Shown: positions 1-7,737, counted from the first letter of the stretch. The stretch: DNA of 13,445 nucleotides from Acidimicrobiales bacterium (GCA_020631315.1 JAHDHM010000011.1:10084-23528); one strand, 5' to 3'. Numbers and translations are program-made. The notes: generated by a model from the letters alone, not told the origin.

Positions 1-30
1 ACGCAGGGTCGACGTGCGCTGGGTGAACGG

Positions 31-612
31 ATGGCGCTCATCATCGCTGAGTCGATCTCGGACGATCAGCGGGCCTTCATCGAACGCCAGGACCACTTCT
101 TCCTGGCGACCGTCGACGGGGAGGGCAACCCCTCGGTGTCGTACAAGGGCGGGCCCGTCGGCCTGGTGAGGGTGCTCGACGAGACCACGCTCGTGTTCCC
201 GTCCTACGACGGGAACGGCATGTACTGGTCGACGGGCAACATCGCCGCCACCGGCTCGATCGGCATGTTGTTCATCGATCAGGTCACACCGAACCGGCTT
301 CGGGTCCAGGCCGACGCGCTGATCGATCGAGATCCGGATCTCGTCGCATCGTTCCCCGGCGCGCAGTTCGTCGTGCGCTGCACGGTTCGCCAGGTCTTCC
401 CGAACTGCGCCCGCTACATCCACCGCCACGCACGGGTCGAGACGTCGAAGTACGTGCCCGACGGCACCGGAGCCCAGCCGACCCCTGCGTGGAAGCGGAT
501 CGACGTGTTCCAGGACGTCCTCAGCGACGAAGAGCGAGCAGCGACACAGGTAGAAGGCGGCACGATCGACGTCGCCGACTACGCCCAACGCCTCGCCGAC
601 GGCACCAGCTGA
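31..612 (+). CDS. Pyridoxamine 5'-phosphate oxidase-related FMN-binding protein
   Basis: 193 residues from the first ATG in the window. The frame is open to base 1, so an upstream start outside the window cannot be excluded, and there is no convincing Shine-Dalgarno before this ATG. The N-terminal part (residues 8-95) has the split-barrel pattern of the PNPOx-like family: a 'HFFLATVDGEGNPSVSYKGG' strand-turn-strand (residues 22-41), then a strand with 'LVFPSYDGNGMYWSTGNI', the region that contacts the flavin phosphate in relatives. Such proteins are small cytoplasmic FMN- or F420-dependent oxidoreductases, and the substrate cannot be predicted from sequence. True PdxH is about 210-220 residues and has a distinctive C-terminal PLP-binding segment that I do not see, so vitamin B6 synthesis should not be assumed. 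The next gene starts about 78 bases downstream on the same strand with no obvious functional link. Family assignment is fairly sure; the reaction is unknown. Confidence 0.85.
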   Translation: MALIIAESISDDQRAFIERQDHFFLATVDGEGNPSVSYKGGPVGLVRVLDETTLVFPSYDGNGMYWSTGNIAATGSIGMLFIDQVTPNRLRVQADALIDRDPDLVASFPGAQFVVRCTVRQVFPNCARYIHRHARVETSKYVPDGTGAQPTPAWKRIDVFQDVLSDEERAATQVEGGTIDVADYAQRLADGTS

Positions 613-689
613 GGCGGTACTCCCCGCCAGATCTCGGGTGCCGGTGAAGAAACACTGAGTTGCGGGGCCGCGTGTGCCGATGGGGACTC

Positions 690-2534
690 GTGTCGAAGGC
701 TGCCCTCACTCTCGTCGCAGTGCTGATGCTGATCGGTGTCGTCCCTGGGTCGGCCGCGGGCGCACGTCAGGCCGACGTGCCGCCGTTCGACGAGGTGCCG
801 CTCACCGATCTGGACGTCAGCGACGACTTCTGGCTGCAGACGACCACGATCTGGGTGATCGAAGAGGTCGCAGCGATCGGTGCGACCGGGGTGTTCGAGG
901 AACATCCGATGGTCGATCGGATCCTCGCCGAAGTGCCGCTGCCGGACGACGGGCTGCTCTTCGAGACGATGATCGACTACGACACCGACAACATCGTTCT
1001 CATGGAACGTCTGCTGCAGGACGGTCGTGAATTGTCGCCGGTGATCCTGAACGTGATGGGCCCGTTGCCACGCGACGTCATCGTCGATGTGCAGGAAGGT
1101 CAGACGGGCACGGTCGACCCGATGCCGTGGCTCGTCGCAGTGACCGATCTGCTGCTGCGTGAGGGTGCTGCGGGGACCCGCGATCGCTCGGTCGGCGAGA
1201 GCGAGGTCTACGTCATCGGGCACTTCTTCGATCTGCTCGACGAGGGGCAGCTGCCCACGCCGGACGCGCTCTACGAGCGACTGCTCGAGGCGGACGCGGC
1301 CGACGTCCCGTCGACGACCGTCGTCGACACGACCGTGCCGGTGACCGAGCCCCCCGTCGAGGCGGCGCCCGCTCCTGTCGAGACGACGGTGGCGCCGACC
1401 GACGTCGTCGCCGACGCATCGACGACGCCTGAAGTGTCCACGAACTCCGACGCGGTGCCGGTGGCGTCGGCCGCCGAACCCGCAGCTGCTGCCGACGATC
1501 CTGGCGGTTTCGGTGTGCTGCCGTTCCTCGTCGCCGGTGGCGTCGCAGCCGGACTCGTGGTGCTCGCCCTCGTCCTTCGCAGAGGCGGCGGAACGAAGGA
1601 TCGCAGACGGAGCAGGCCCGACGATGCCGGGTGGCTGCTCGAGGCGTCACGTCGGATGACCGCCGCGCTCGACGTCGACGCCGTCGCACGAATCGCCGTC
1701 GAAGAGGCGGCAAGCGCCATCGACACCGATGGCGGCGTGATGTGGTCGGTGTCGAACGAGTCGGTGCTCGCCGGTGACATGGCGCTCGCTGAGGCGCTCG
1801 TCGAAGGTCGCCACATGAGTCGTGTGATCGAGACGATCCAGCCCGCGACGGTCGAACTTCTCGTCGGCGATGAGGAGCTCTCGGTCCTCGCGATGCCGGT
1901 CGCGTCAGGCGGTCGGGTCGTCGGTGTGTTGGCGGTGCAGCGTGGCGCCGATCGACCGTTGGGTCGCGACGCGGTCGAGCAGTCGCAGGCCTTCGCGCCG
2001 CTGGTGGGCTCGGCGCTCGCGGCTGCCGTCGCCCACTCCTCCGCAGTGACCGAAGCGGACGTCGACGGTCTGACGGGGTTGAAGAACCGCCGCCGTCTCG
2101 ACCGGGATCTCGCGGCGTTGCCACGTGGTTCGGTGGTCGGTTTCGCGATGGTCGACGTGGACCACTTCAAGCACTTCAACGACACCAACGGCCATCAGGC
2201 CGGCGACGTCGCGCTGCAGACCGTCGGCGAGTGTCTCGCTGCGAACGTCCGGTCGGCCGATGTGGTGTACCGCTACGGCGGCGAGGAGTTCTCGGTGGTG
2301 CTCGCCGACACGACAGAGGCCGAGGCCATCGAGGTGCTGGAGCGTGTCCGAGCGGCGGTCGAGTCGGCCGACATCCCTGGTGCCGAACACCAGCCGGGTG
2401 GTCGGGTCACGATCTCGGTCGGTCTGGTCGTGACTGGTCCGAGTGACCCGTCTGCGGAGCACCTGGCGATGACGGCAGACGAGGCGCTCTACCGAGCCAA
2501 ACGCGATGGTCGAAACCGGGTCGTCGTCGCCTGA
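690..2534 (+). CDS. Membrane-anchored diguanylate cyclase (extracytoplasmic sensor domain, TM, GAF-like, GGDEF)
   Basis: I prefer the GTG at 690 (614 residues). It has GGGGA just upstream and gives a compact signal peptide (SKAAL, then a hydrophobic core to about residue 20, then GSAAGA). An in-frame TTG at 660 would add 10 residues. Order from residue 1: signal peptide (1-25); an acidic, mostly helical extracytoplasmic domain I do not recognise (about 30-205); a T/V/P/A-rich stalk (about 206-272); one membrane helix (about 273-296) followed by a basic stop-transfer RRGGGTKDRRRSR; a GAF-like domain (about 311-450); and a GGDEF domain (455-614). The cyclase signature is GGEEF at 530-534. The metal-binding aspartate region is 'MVDVDHFKHFND', and an RxxD product-inhibition site (RSAD, 521-524) sits exactly five residues before GGEEF. 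It should therefore be an active, feedback-inhibited synthase of cyclic di-GMP from two GTP, controlled by a signal outside the membrane. No EAL or HD-GYP domain is present. It converges with the RND gene 90 bases away. Confidence 0.9.
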   Translation: MSKAALTLVAVLMLIGVVPGSAAGARQADVPPFDEVPLTDLDVSDDFWLQTTTIWVIEEVAAIGATGVFEEHPMVDRILAEVPLPDDGLLFETMIDYDTDNIVLMERLLQDGRELSPVILNVMGPLPRDVIVDVQEGQTGTVDPMPWLVAVTDLLLREGAAGTRDRSVGESEVYVIGHFFDLLDEGQLPTPDALYERLLEADAADVPSTTVVDTTVPVTEPPVEAAPAPVETTVAPTDVVADASTTPEVSTNSDAVPVASAAEPAAAADDPGGFGVLPFLVAGGVAAGLVVLALVLRRGGGTKDRRRSRPDDAGWLLEASRRMTAALDVDAVARIAVEEAASAIDTDGGVMWSVSNESVLAGDMALAEALVEGRHMSRVIETIQPATVELLVGDEELSVLAMPVASGGRVVGVLAVQRGADRPLGRDAVEQSQAFAPLVGSALAAAVAHSSAVTEADVDGLTGLKNRRRLDRDLAALPRGSVVGFAMVDVDHFKHFNDTNGHQAGDVALQTVGECLAANVRSADVVYRYGGEEFSVVLADTTEAEAIEVLERVRAAVESADIPGAEHQPGGRVTISVGLVVTGPSDPSAEHLAMTADEALYRAKRDGRNRVVVA

Positions 2535-2541
2535 CGCAGCC

Positions 2542-2567
2542 CGGCGCGAACGCGACACCGCGCCGCC
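2542..2567 (+). terminator. Possible terminator hairpin after the diguanylate cyclase gene
   Basis: Perfect 7-bp GC stem: CGGCGCG at 2542-2548 pairs with CGCGCCG at 2561-2567 across a 12-base loop, starting eight bases after the stop codon. No T-run follows, so it is at best a U-less actinobacterial-type terminator. A separate 12-bp palindrome, CGGATCGATCCG, lies at 2571-2582 in the same convergent gap. Stems of this size occur by chance in high-GC DNA. Confidence 0.3.
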
Positions 2568-2624
2568 CAGCGGATCGATCCGGCAGACGGCGCAGCTCGA
2601 CGCTGTGTCAGATGACTACGTTGC

Positions 2625-5369
2625 TCACGCCGTCGCCGGCGTCGGCTCGTCCTTGGTGATGAGCACGAGGATGCCGGGCAGGACGACCAGGGTGGCGACG
2701 AGCGCCATCATGATCATGATCGCCGTCAGCAGGCCGTAGGCGGCAAACAGTGGCATCGGTGCGAAGGCCAGGATCCCGAAGCCGACGGCCGAGCTGATGG
2801 CCGAGGCCACGAGCGCTGTGCCCGTGCCCTCGCCGCTGATGCGCACCGCGATGTCGCGGTTGCCGTGACGCTCGAGCTCCTCGCGGTAACGGGCGATGAA
2901 GTGGATGGCGAAGTCGATGCCGATGCCGATCGACACGGCGGCGATCGTGGCGGTCACCAAGTTGATGGCGAAGCCGGTGAGCTGCATGAAGCCGTAGAGC
3001 CAGGCGACGACCATCACGATCGGGGCGATGCTGGCGAGGCCATAGCGGATCGAGCGCAGGAACACGGTCGCCACCAGCAGGCACAGCACGAGTGCGATCG
3101 GCAGCGAGACGTTGAGCGCCCGGCTCGTTGCGTCGAGCGACGCTTCACGCACGAACGGGCTGCCGGTGACCTGGACGAAGGACTCGTCGAGGCCGGCTTC
3201 GAGATCGTCACCGATCGGATCGAGCAGCGCCCGGGCGTTCGCCACGGACTCCTGTGCCCGGCTGTCGACGAGGTTGAGTTCGAAGACGGTGGCGCTGCGC
3301 TCTCCGATGGCCACGGAGGTGGCGACGTCGTCGGGAGTCAGGGTGACTCGCTCGGCGTCGATCGGTATGCCCATCTGAGAGGCCACCTCGACGACAGCGA
3401 TGATCTGTTCGCGGGTGTCGGGGATGCCGTTGCCGTCGGTGTCGGTGATGGCGACGCCGCTCTGCTGGGCGATGAGGTCGGCGGCGATGGGGCTGGCCCA
3501 CATCTCGTCGAACACGTTCAGCACGCCCCGCTCGACACGGACCAGCCCGTCGGCCTCACGTGCGAATGCATCGGTGTCCAGGCTCTGGATCTCCTCGACG
3601 GCTGCGGCGACCTGGGCGAGCACAGCCGGGTCGGCGAGGTCGGCCTCGACGTACAGCTGCGCCGGTTCGCCGCCACGGTCGCCCACGTGCTCGTCGAGCA
3701 GATCGAGGCCGGTGACGAAGTCGGTGTCGGCGCTGAAGAAGTCCTCGACGTCGAACTCGGTCGGGACCTGCACGGCGAACGTGGCCATGACCGCCGTGAC
3801 GGCCAGTGCGACCGGCACCACGATGCGCGGGCGACGGGCGACCGAGGCGACGGCGGTACCGATCGGCTCGGCGACACGGTCGGAGGTGTCGATGACGTCG
3901 GTCGTGTCGACCCGGGCGCCCTCACGCTGACGCTGCCGGCGATACGGGAGGACGAGGATTATGACGACCGTCAACACGGCGAGGACGACACCGACGAATG
4001 GCAGTACGAACACCATCAGGAGCACGGAGGCCATGACCATCTGTGCGGCCAGGAGCGAACCGATGATCCGCCCGGCGGTGCTGCGACGACCTGTGGTCGG
4101 TGCGGGCACGTTGCGCTCGATGTGGGAGATCACGAGCGGGCTGGCGACACCGAGCAGCACGAACGCTGCGGCGAGTGCGATGGCAGCGCCGACGCCGAAC
4201 TGGATGATCGACTCGATCCCGGCGCTGACGTTCGACAGGAAGGCCACGCCGTCGGAGGTGAGGGCGAGCACCAAGGCAGCGGACACGGCGGCGAGGCCAC
4301 GGACCACGGCTGGCGAGGCCCGTCGACCCTCGGACCGCTCTTCCCGGTAGCGGCCGATGGAGTGGAAGGCGAAGTCGACGCCGAACGACACCATGGCGAT
4401 CGGCACGATCAGGCTGAGCACGAGGTCGTCCTCCAGGCCGATCAGGTTCGAGATCCCCTTGAGCCAGACGATGAGCGCCATCAGCGCGGTGCCGACGACG
4501 GCCATGACCCAGTAGCTGCGGAACGTGGCGGCCACGATGAGCAGGACGGCGAGGATCGTGAAGCCGATGAAGGGGCCGGCGACCGCGCCCTGCTCCTGGC
4601 TGGTCAGGTTGACGTCGATCGCCACGCCCCACACGCCGAGGCCTGCAGTCCCACGCAGTACCTCCTGGACGTCGCGATCGAACTCCTCGATCTCGGTTCC
4701 GCCGCCGAGGCTGACGGACGTGTTGCCGAAGCCGAGCTGCTCGTTGTCCGTGAGCACGGGCGAGTTGACGGCAGGGATGGTCCACCGCTGTCCGTCGAAC
4801 GAGGACACAGCGGAGATGCCGAGGACGTCGCTGCGTTCGCCGTGGCGATCGATCAGCGTGACGATGGCGGCGTCGACGTCGGCGTCGGTCGCTGTGGCCA
4901 GTCCGCCGGTCGCCGAGAGTTCGCGGTCGACGAGCTCGGGCAGCGCCACGATGCCGACGGCGTCGTAGCCCGACTCTGCCTCGAACCAGCGGTACAACAA
5001 CGGCCCGAAACGCTCATCGGCGCGAAGTGCTTCGTGGGTGGCGAGCATCCCCCGGAGCGTCTCGGCGTCGGCCAGATCGCCATCCTCGGCCTCCATGACC
5101 GAGAACATGACGTGCACGTCGGACACGAACAACTCGTCCACGGCGTCACGGGCGTCGAACACCGGGCCACCCGGTTCGGTCGACGCCGACTCGTCGGGCG
5201 CCATCGCCAGGAACGGCACGACGAGGAGCGCCGTGATGCCGAGCAGCACACCGAGCCAGGTGCGCGGATGGTCGTCGAGCCACTGAGTCACGCCCTCGAG
5301 ACGGGTGCGTTCGGCGATGGGCTGGGCGCCGTCCAGCTGGGCTGTGTCGAGGTGTTGGGTGCTGTTCAC
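2625..5369 (-). CDS. RND-superfamily exporter, MMPL/HAE3 type
   Basis: 914 residues from a GTG at 5369, chosen because AGGAG lies six bases upstream. The frame stays open to 5726, but the extra residues are S/P/R-rich out-of-frame sequence overlapping the MFS gene. The protein has the two-fold RND layout. First half: one helix (about 38-57), a large outer loop (about 60-260), then a five-helix bundle (about 264-414) that includes 'GVDFAFHSIGRYREE' (330-344). A hydrophobic segment (435-476) and a cytoplasmic linker follow. Second half: one helix (516-534), an outer loop (about 535-750), then a second bundle (752-905) with the matching 'GIGIDFAIHFIARYREE' (815-831). These paired GxDFxxH-type helices carry the proton-relay acidic residues in this family. 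It should be a proton-driven exporter of lipid-like or hydrophobic compounds; the substrate is unknown. It lies 58 bases downstream of the MFS exporter on the same strand, probably in one operon under the divergent TetR regulator. A calcium-loop-like stretch is at residues 643-654. Confidence 0.92.
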   Translation of the reverse strand: MNSTQHLDTAQLDGAQPIAERTRLEGVTQWLDDHPRTWLGVLLGITALLVVPFLAMAPDESASTEPGGPVFDARDAVDELFVSDVHVMFSVMEAEDGDLADAETLRGMLATHEALRADERFGPLLYRWFEAESGYDAVGIVALPELVDRELSATGGLATATDADVDAAIVTLIDRHGERSDVLGISAVSSFDGQRWTIPAVNSPVLTDNEQLGFGNTSVSLGGGTEIEEFDRDVQEVLRGTAGLGVWGVAIDVNLTSQEQGAVAGPFIGFTILAVLLIVAATFRSYWVMAVVGTALMALIVWLKGISNLIGLEDDLVLSLIVPIAMVSFGVDFAFHSIGRYREERSEGRRASPAVVRGLAAVSAALVLALTSDGVAFLSNVSAGIESIIQFGVGAAIALAAAFVLLGVASPLVISHIERNVPAPTTGRRSTAGRIIGSLLAAQMVMASVLLMVFVLPFVGVVLAVLTVVIILVLPYRRQRQREGARVDTTDVIDTSDRVAEPIGTAVASVARRPRIVVPVALAVTAVMATFAVQVPTEFDVEDFFSADTDFVTGLDLLDEHVGDRGGEPAQLYVEADLADPAVLAQVAAAVEEIQSLDTDAFAREADGLVRVERGVLNVFDEMWASPIAADLIAQQSGVAITDTDGNGIPDTREQIIAVVEVASQMGIPIDAERVTLTPDDVATSVAIGERSATVFELNLVDSRAQESVANARALLDPIGDDLEAGLDESFVQVTGSPFVREASLDATSRALNVSLPIALVLCLLVATVFLRSIRYGLASIAPIVMVVAWLYGFMQLTGFAINLVTATIAAVSIGIGIDFAIHFIARYREELERHGNRDIAVRISGEGTGTALVASAISSAVGFGILAFAPMPLFAAYGLLTAIMIMMALVATLVVLPGILVLITKDEPTPATA

Positions 5370-5427
5370 AGTGAGCTCCTGAGTGGGATCGAGGGGGTGC
5401 CGGTGGTGGGGTGGGTGGGGAGAGAAG

Positions 5428-6993
5428 TCAGGCCTGCGCACGTGCGGGCAGGAAACGGGCGGCGAAGCCAGCACCGCCGAGGGCGACGCAGGCGACGACG
5501 ATGCACACGACGTTGAGGCCCGACAGGAAGGCGTCGTTGACCTCGTTGACGTAGGCGGTCGCGAGTTGGCCGAGTTCGGGGGCGATGAAGCGGGCCGCGG
5601 CCACGCTCTCCTCGGTGGCGTGCTGGGCGTCGGGCCCGAGCTGGTCGAACACCTCGCGACCATCGAGCGACGAGACGTAGACGGAGCTGAACACCGAGCC
5701 GACGACGGCCACGCCGAGGGTGCCACCCAGCTCCCGCGTGGTGTCGTTGACGGCCGAGCCCACGCCGGCCTTGTCGGCGCTGAGCGAGCCCATGATCGAC
5801 TCCGTGGCCGGTGCCGTGGTCGAGCCGAGGCCGACGCCGAGGAAGATCATCTGGCCGACGATCTCGAGGTAGGGGGTGGAGGCCGAGGCGGTCGACTCCC
5901 AGAAGAAGCCGATGGCCATCGACGTCAGGCCCGCAGCGACGACCCTCGTGGTGCCGACCCGCTCGACGATCTTCGGCGAGATCACCGAGCTGACGGCGAT
6001 CGCTGTGGCGACGGGCAGCGTGCGCAGACCGGCTTCGAGCGGTCCGTAGCCACGGACCAGCTGGAAGTACTGGGTGATCAGGAAGATGAAGCCGAACAGG
6101 GCGAAGAACGCCGAGGTGATGGCCACGCTGGCGGCGCTGAAGCGCAGGTTCTCGAAGATCCGCACCGGGAGCATCGGGTGGTCGATGCGCAGCTCCCACC
6201 AGACGAACAGGGCGAGCGAGACCGCGGCGACGAGGAAGCCGAGCATCGTGCGTGGGTCGGTCCAGCCCCACTCGGGCGCCTCGATGATGGTGAAGACGAG
6301 TGCGCCGATGGCGACGATCGAGGCGAACAGTCCGGTCCAGTCGAGGCCGGGTGCCTCGCGATCTCGGGACTCGGGGACGGCGGCGACGGTCCCGGCGATG
6401 GCGAGCGCGACGACCGGCAGGTTCACGTAGAACACCGAGCCCCACCAGAAGTTCTCGAGCAGCCAGCCGCCGATGATCGGGCCGGAAGCGACGCCGAGAC
6501 CCGACACACCGCTCCACGCGCCGATCGCAGCGGCTCGTTCCTTCGGGTCGGTGAACACGTTGGTCAGCAGGGCGAGCGTGGCCGGGAAGATCAGTGCTGC
6601 GCCGATGCCCATGAGGCCACGGGCGAGGATCAGCTCGCCGGCCGTCGTCGCCGACCCCGCGTAGGCGCTGGTGGCACCGAAGGCGATGAGGCCGATGACG
6701 AGCGCCCGTCGACGGCCGTACCGGTCGCCGAGGCCACCAGCCGCGAGCAGCAGGCCGGTGAAGACCAGCAGGTACGCATCGACGATCCACTGCAGTTCGC
6801 GGGTCGACGCGCCGAGCTCGACCGACAGGCTGGGGAGTGCGACGTTGACGATGGTGCCGTCGAGCACGGTCACGAACGACGCCAGGCACAGCACGGCCAG
6901 GGTCAACCAGCGACGCTCGTGGCCTCGGTCGCTGACGGGAGTCGTGTTCGGTGAGGTCGTGTCGGTGACGGGTGGTTCCTGCGTGGTCGCCAT
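5428..6993 (-). CDS. DHA2-type (EmrB/QacA) MFS drug exporter, 14 TM
   Basis: 521 residues from the ATG at 6993, with AGGGGG seven bases upstream. The frame runs on to 7098, but that extension would cross the promoter region. The usual family marks are present: 'LDGTIVNVALPSL' in helix 1 (44-56); motif A 'GDRYGRRRAL' in the loop after helix 2 (about 89-98); and the antiporter motif C 'GLGVASGPIIGGWL' in helix 5 (165-178). Length and hydrophobic spacing fit 14 helices, with a C-terminus rich in Ala and Arg. Members are proton-coupled exporters of drugs, dyes or self-made metabolites, acting in the cytoplasmic membrane. It is the first gene of a two-gene operon with the RND exporter and is divergent from a TetR regulator, the standard layout for a substrate-induced efflux system. 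The substrate cannot be read from sequence. Confidence 0.93.
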   Translation of the reverse strand: MATTQEPPVTDTTSPNTTPVSDRGHERRWLTLAVLCLASFVTVLDGTIVNVALPSLSVELGASTRELQWIVDAYLLVFTGLLLAAGGLGDRYGRRRALVIGLIAFGATSAYAGSATTAGELILARGLMGIGAALIFPATLALLTNVFTDPKERAAAIGAWSGVSGLGVASGPIIGGWLLENFWWGSVFYVNLPVVALAIAGTVAAVPESRDREAPGLDWTGLFASIVAIGALVFTIIEAPEWGWTDPRTMLGFLVAAVSLALFVWWELRIDHPMLPVRIFENLRFSAASVAITSAFFALFGFIFLITQYFQLVRGYGPLEAGLRTLPVATAIAVSSVISPKIVERVGTTRVVAAGLTSMAIGFFWESTASASTPYLEIVGQMIFLGVGLGSTTAPATESIMGSLSADKAGVGSAVNDTTRELGGTLGVAVVGSVFSSVYVSSLDGREVFDQLGPDAQHATEESVAAARFIAPELGQLATAYVNEVNDAFLSGLNVVCIVVACVALGGAGFAARFLPARAQA

Positions 6994-7010
6994 GTCGTGT
7001 CCCCCTACTC

Positions 7011-7045
7011 GGTCTTTACGCTGACAAGTTGACAACGTAAAGACC
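7011..7045. promoter_or_regulatory. Perfect 10-bp inverted repeat spanning the MFS/RND transcription start
   Basis: GGTCTTTACG at 7011-7020 and CGTAAAGACC at 7036-7045 are perfect inverted copies with a 15-base spacer. At the centre of the spacer lies a smaller palindrome, GTTGACAAC (7028-7036). The right arm overlaps the predicted -10 of the MFS promoter. The left arm lies between the predicted start of transcription and the Shine-Dalgarno. Because the right arm is mostly upstream of the expected transcript start, this is more likely a DNA operator than an RNA hairpin. It could be a second site for the TetR protein or a site for another regulator. Confidence 0.6.
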
Positions 7046-7062
7046 TGACTTGACGGCGTCAA
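7034..7062 (-). promoter_or_regulatory. Predicted promoter of the MFS-RND efflux operon
   Basis: Read on the minus strand, TTGACG (complement of 7057-7062) is followed after exactly 17 bases by TACGTT (complement of 7034-7039), matching a housekeeping -35 and the actinobacterial TANNNT -10. The transcript would begin near 7027, about 34 bases before the MFS start codon, leaving room for the AGGGGG ribosome site at 7001-7006. Confidence 0.55.
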
Positions 7063-7063
7063 G
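7049..7063. promoter_or_regulatory. 15-bp palindrome, probable TetR operator holding both divergent -35 boxes
   Basis: CTTGACGGCGTCAAG is a perfect palindrome of two 7-bp arms around G7056. Its left arm contains TTGACG (7050-7055), the -35 of the rightward TetR promoter. Its right arm contains the reverse complement of TTGACG (7057-7062), the -35 of the leftward efflux promoter. A TetR dimer bound here would block both promoters at once, giving repression of the exporters and autoregulation. The size and symmetry suit TetR-family operators; binding itself is inferred. Confidence 0.6.
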
Positions 7064-7077
7064 ATCTTTGGGACAAT
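7050..7077 (+). promoter_or_regulatory. Predicted promoter of the TetR gene, probably giving a leaderless mRNA
   Basis: TTGACG (7050-7055) and GACAAT (7072-7077) are 16 bases apart. Transcription would start about seven bases after the -10, at 7084-7085, which coincides with an in-frame GTG at 7085. The upstream ATG at 7076 would fall inside the -10 box and could not be transcribed from this promoter. Confidence 0.45.
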
Positions 7078-7084
7078 GGAGGCC

Positions 7085-7693
7085 GTGACAAGCGCCACCT
7101 ACCACCACGGCGACCTGCCGAACGCGCTGCGTCGGGCCGCCGAGGAGGTCATCATCGAGAAGGGTCTCGGAGCGTTCAGCCTCCGCGAGGTGGCGCGCCG
7201 TGCCGGCGTGTCGCACGCTGCGCCAGCCCACCACTTCGGCGACATGCGCGGCCTGCTCACGTCGCTCGCCATCGAGGGCTTCACCCACCTCGAGGCGTCG
7301 ATGGTCGAGGCCCAGGCCGGGATCGACGACATCGAAGAGCGCTTCGTCGCCATGGGCCAGGCGTACGTTCGCCTCGGCATGGAGCGCCCGGCGCACTGTG
7401 CGGTCATGTTCCGCCACGACATGATCGACGACCGCAGCGAAGAGCTCGACCTCATCTCCTACGCGGCCTTCCAGCGTCTCGAGGACCTCATGGTCGATCT
7501 GCGGGACGAGCTGGACGCCGACTTCGACATCGGCGACGCCACCGCGTTGTGCTGGTCGTCGATGCAAGGCCTCGTCCAGCTCTGGCCGTCGATGGAGAAG
7601 ATCGCCGAGGCTCGCGGCTATCGGTCGACCGACGTCGATGACCTGATCCGTCGCATCACGGCGTTCATGCTCGACGGACTTCGGCCGCGCTGA
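7085..7693 (+). CDS. TetR/AcrR-family transcriptional regulator (WHG-type C-terminal domain)
   Basis: 202 residues from the GTG at 7085; an ATG at 7076 would add three residues. GTG is preferred because the predicted promoter would start transcription there and the protein would begin just before the family's common N-terminus 'YHHGDLPNALRRAA'. The helix-turn-helix is 'FSLREVARRAGVSHAAPAHHFGDMRGLL' (about residues 28-55), with recognition-helix residues VSHAAPAHHF. Relatives usually have APYHHF, so Ala replaces Tyr here. The C-terminal ligand and dimer region (about 75-200) fits the WHG-type domain. It is probably a cytoplasmic dimeric repressor of the divergent MFS-RND operon and of itself, released when a ligand exported by those pumps binds. 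The DUF2786 gene follows after 44 bases and may share its transcript. Confidence 0.9.
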   Translation: MTSATYHHGDLPNALRRAAEEVIIEKGLGAFSLREVARRAGVSHAAPAHHFGDMRGLLTSLAIEGFTHLEASMVEAQAGIDDIEERFVAMGQAYVRLGMERPAHCAVMFRHDMIDDRSEELDLISYAAFQRLEDLMVDLRDELDADFDIGDATALCWSSMQGLVQLWPSMEKIAEARGYRSTDVDDLIRRITAFMLDGLRPR

Positions 7694-7737
7694 CGTCGCT
7701 CGGGCCCACCGTCCCACCCGCGCGCGAGGGTCTTCAC

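Noticed and set aside
29..612. Calling the first gene pdxH
   Set aside because: The split-barrel flavin pattern is present, but the protein is short and I do not see the PdxH C-terminal segment; many family members have other roles.
613..628. Terminator after the PNPOx-like gene (GGCGG...CCGCC)
   Set aside because: Only a 5-bp stem with no T-run; expected by chance at this GC content.
2865..5516. 883-codon open frame on the plus strand opposite the RND gene
   Set aside because: Its product is rich in Asp, His, Gly, Glu and Arg with no domain or hydrophobic pattern, which is what the complement of a high-GC membrane-protein gene gives. The minus-strand frame has clear RND motifs.
5370..5726. 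N-terminal extension of the RND frame up to 5726
   Set aside because: The extra 119 residues are S/P/R-rich and overlap the MFS 3' end. A GTG with AGGAG at the right distance exists at 5369.
5383..6954. 523-codon plus-strand frame opposite the MFS exporter
   Set aside because: Same D/E/G/R/H-rich shadow composition. The opposite strand encodes an unmistakable 14-helix transporter with motifs A and C.
6994..7098. N-terminal extension of the MFS frame up to 7098
   Set aside because: It would run through the divergent promoters and operators. The ATG at 6993 has a strong AGGGGG site and gives the normal family start.
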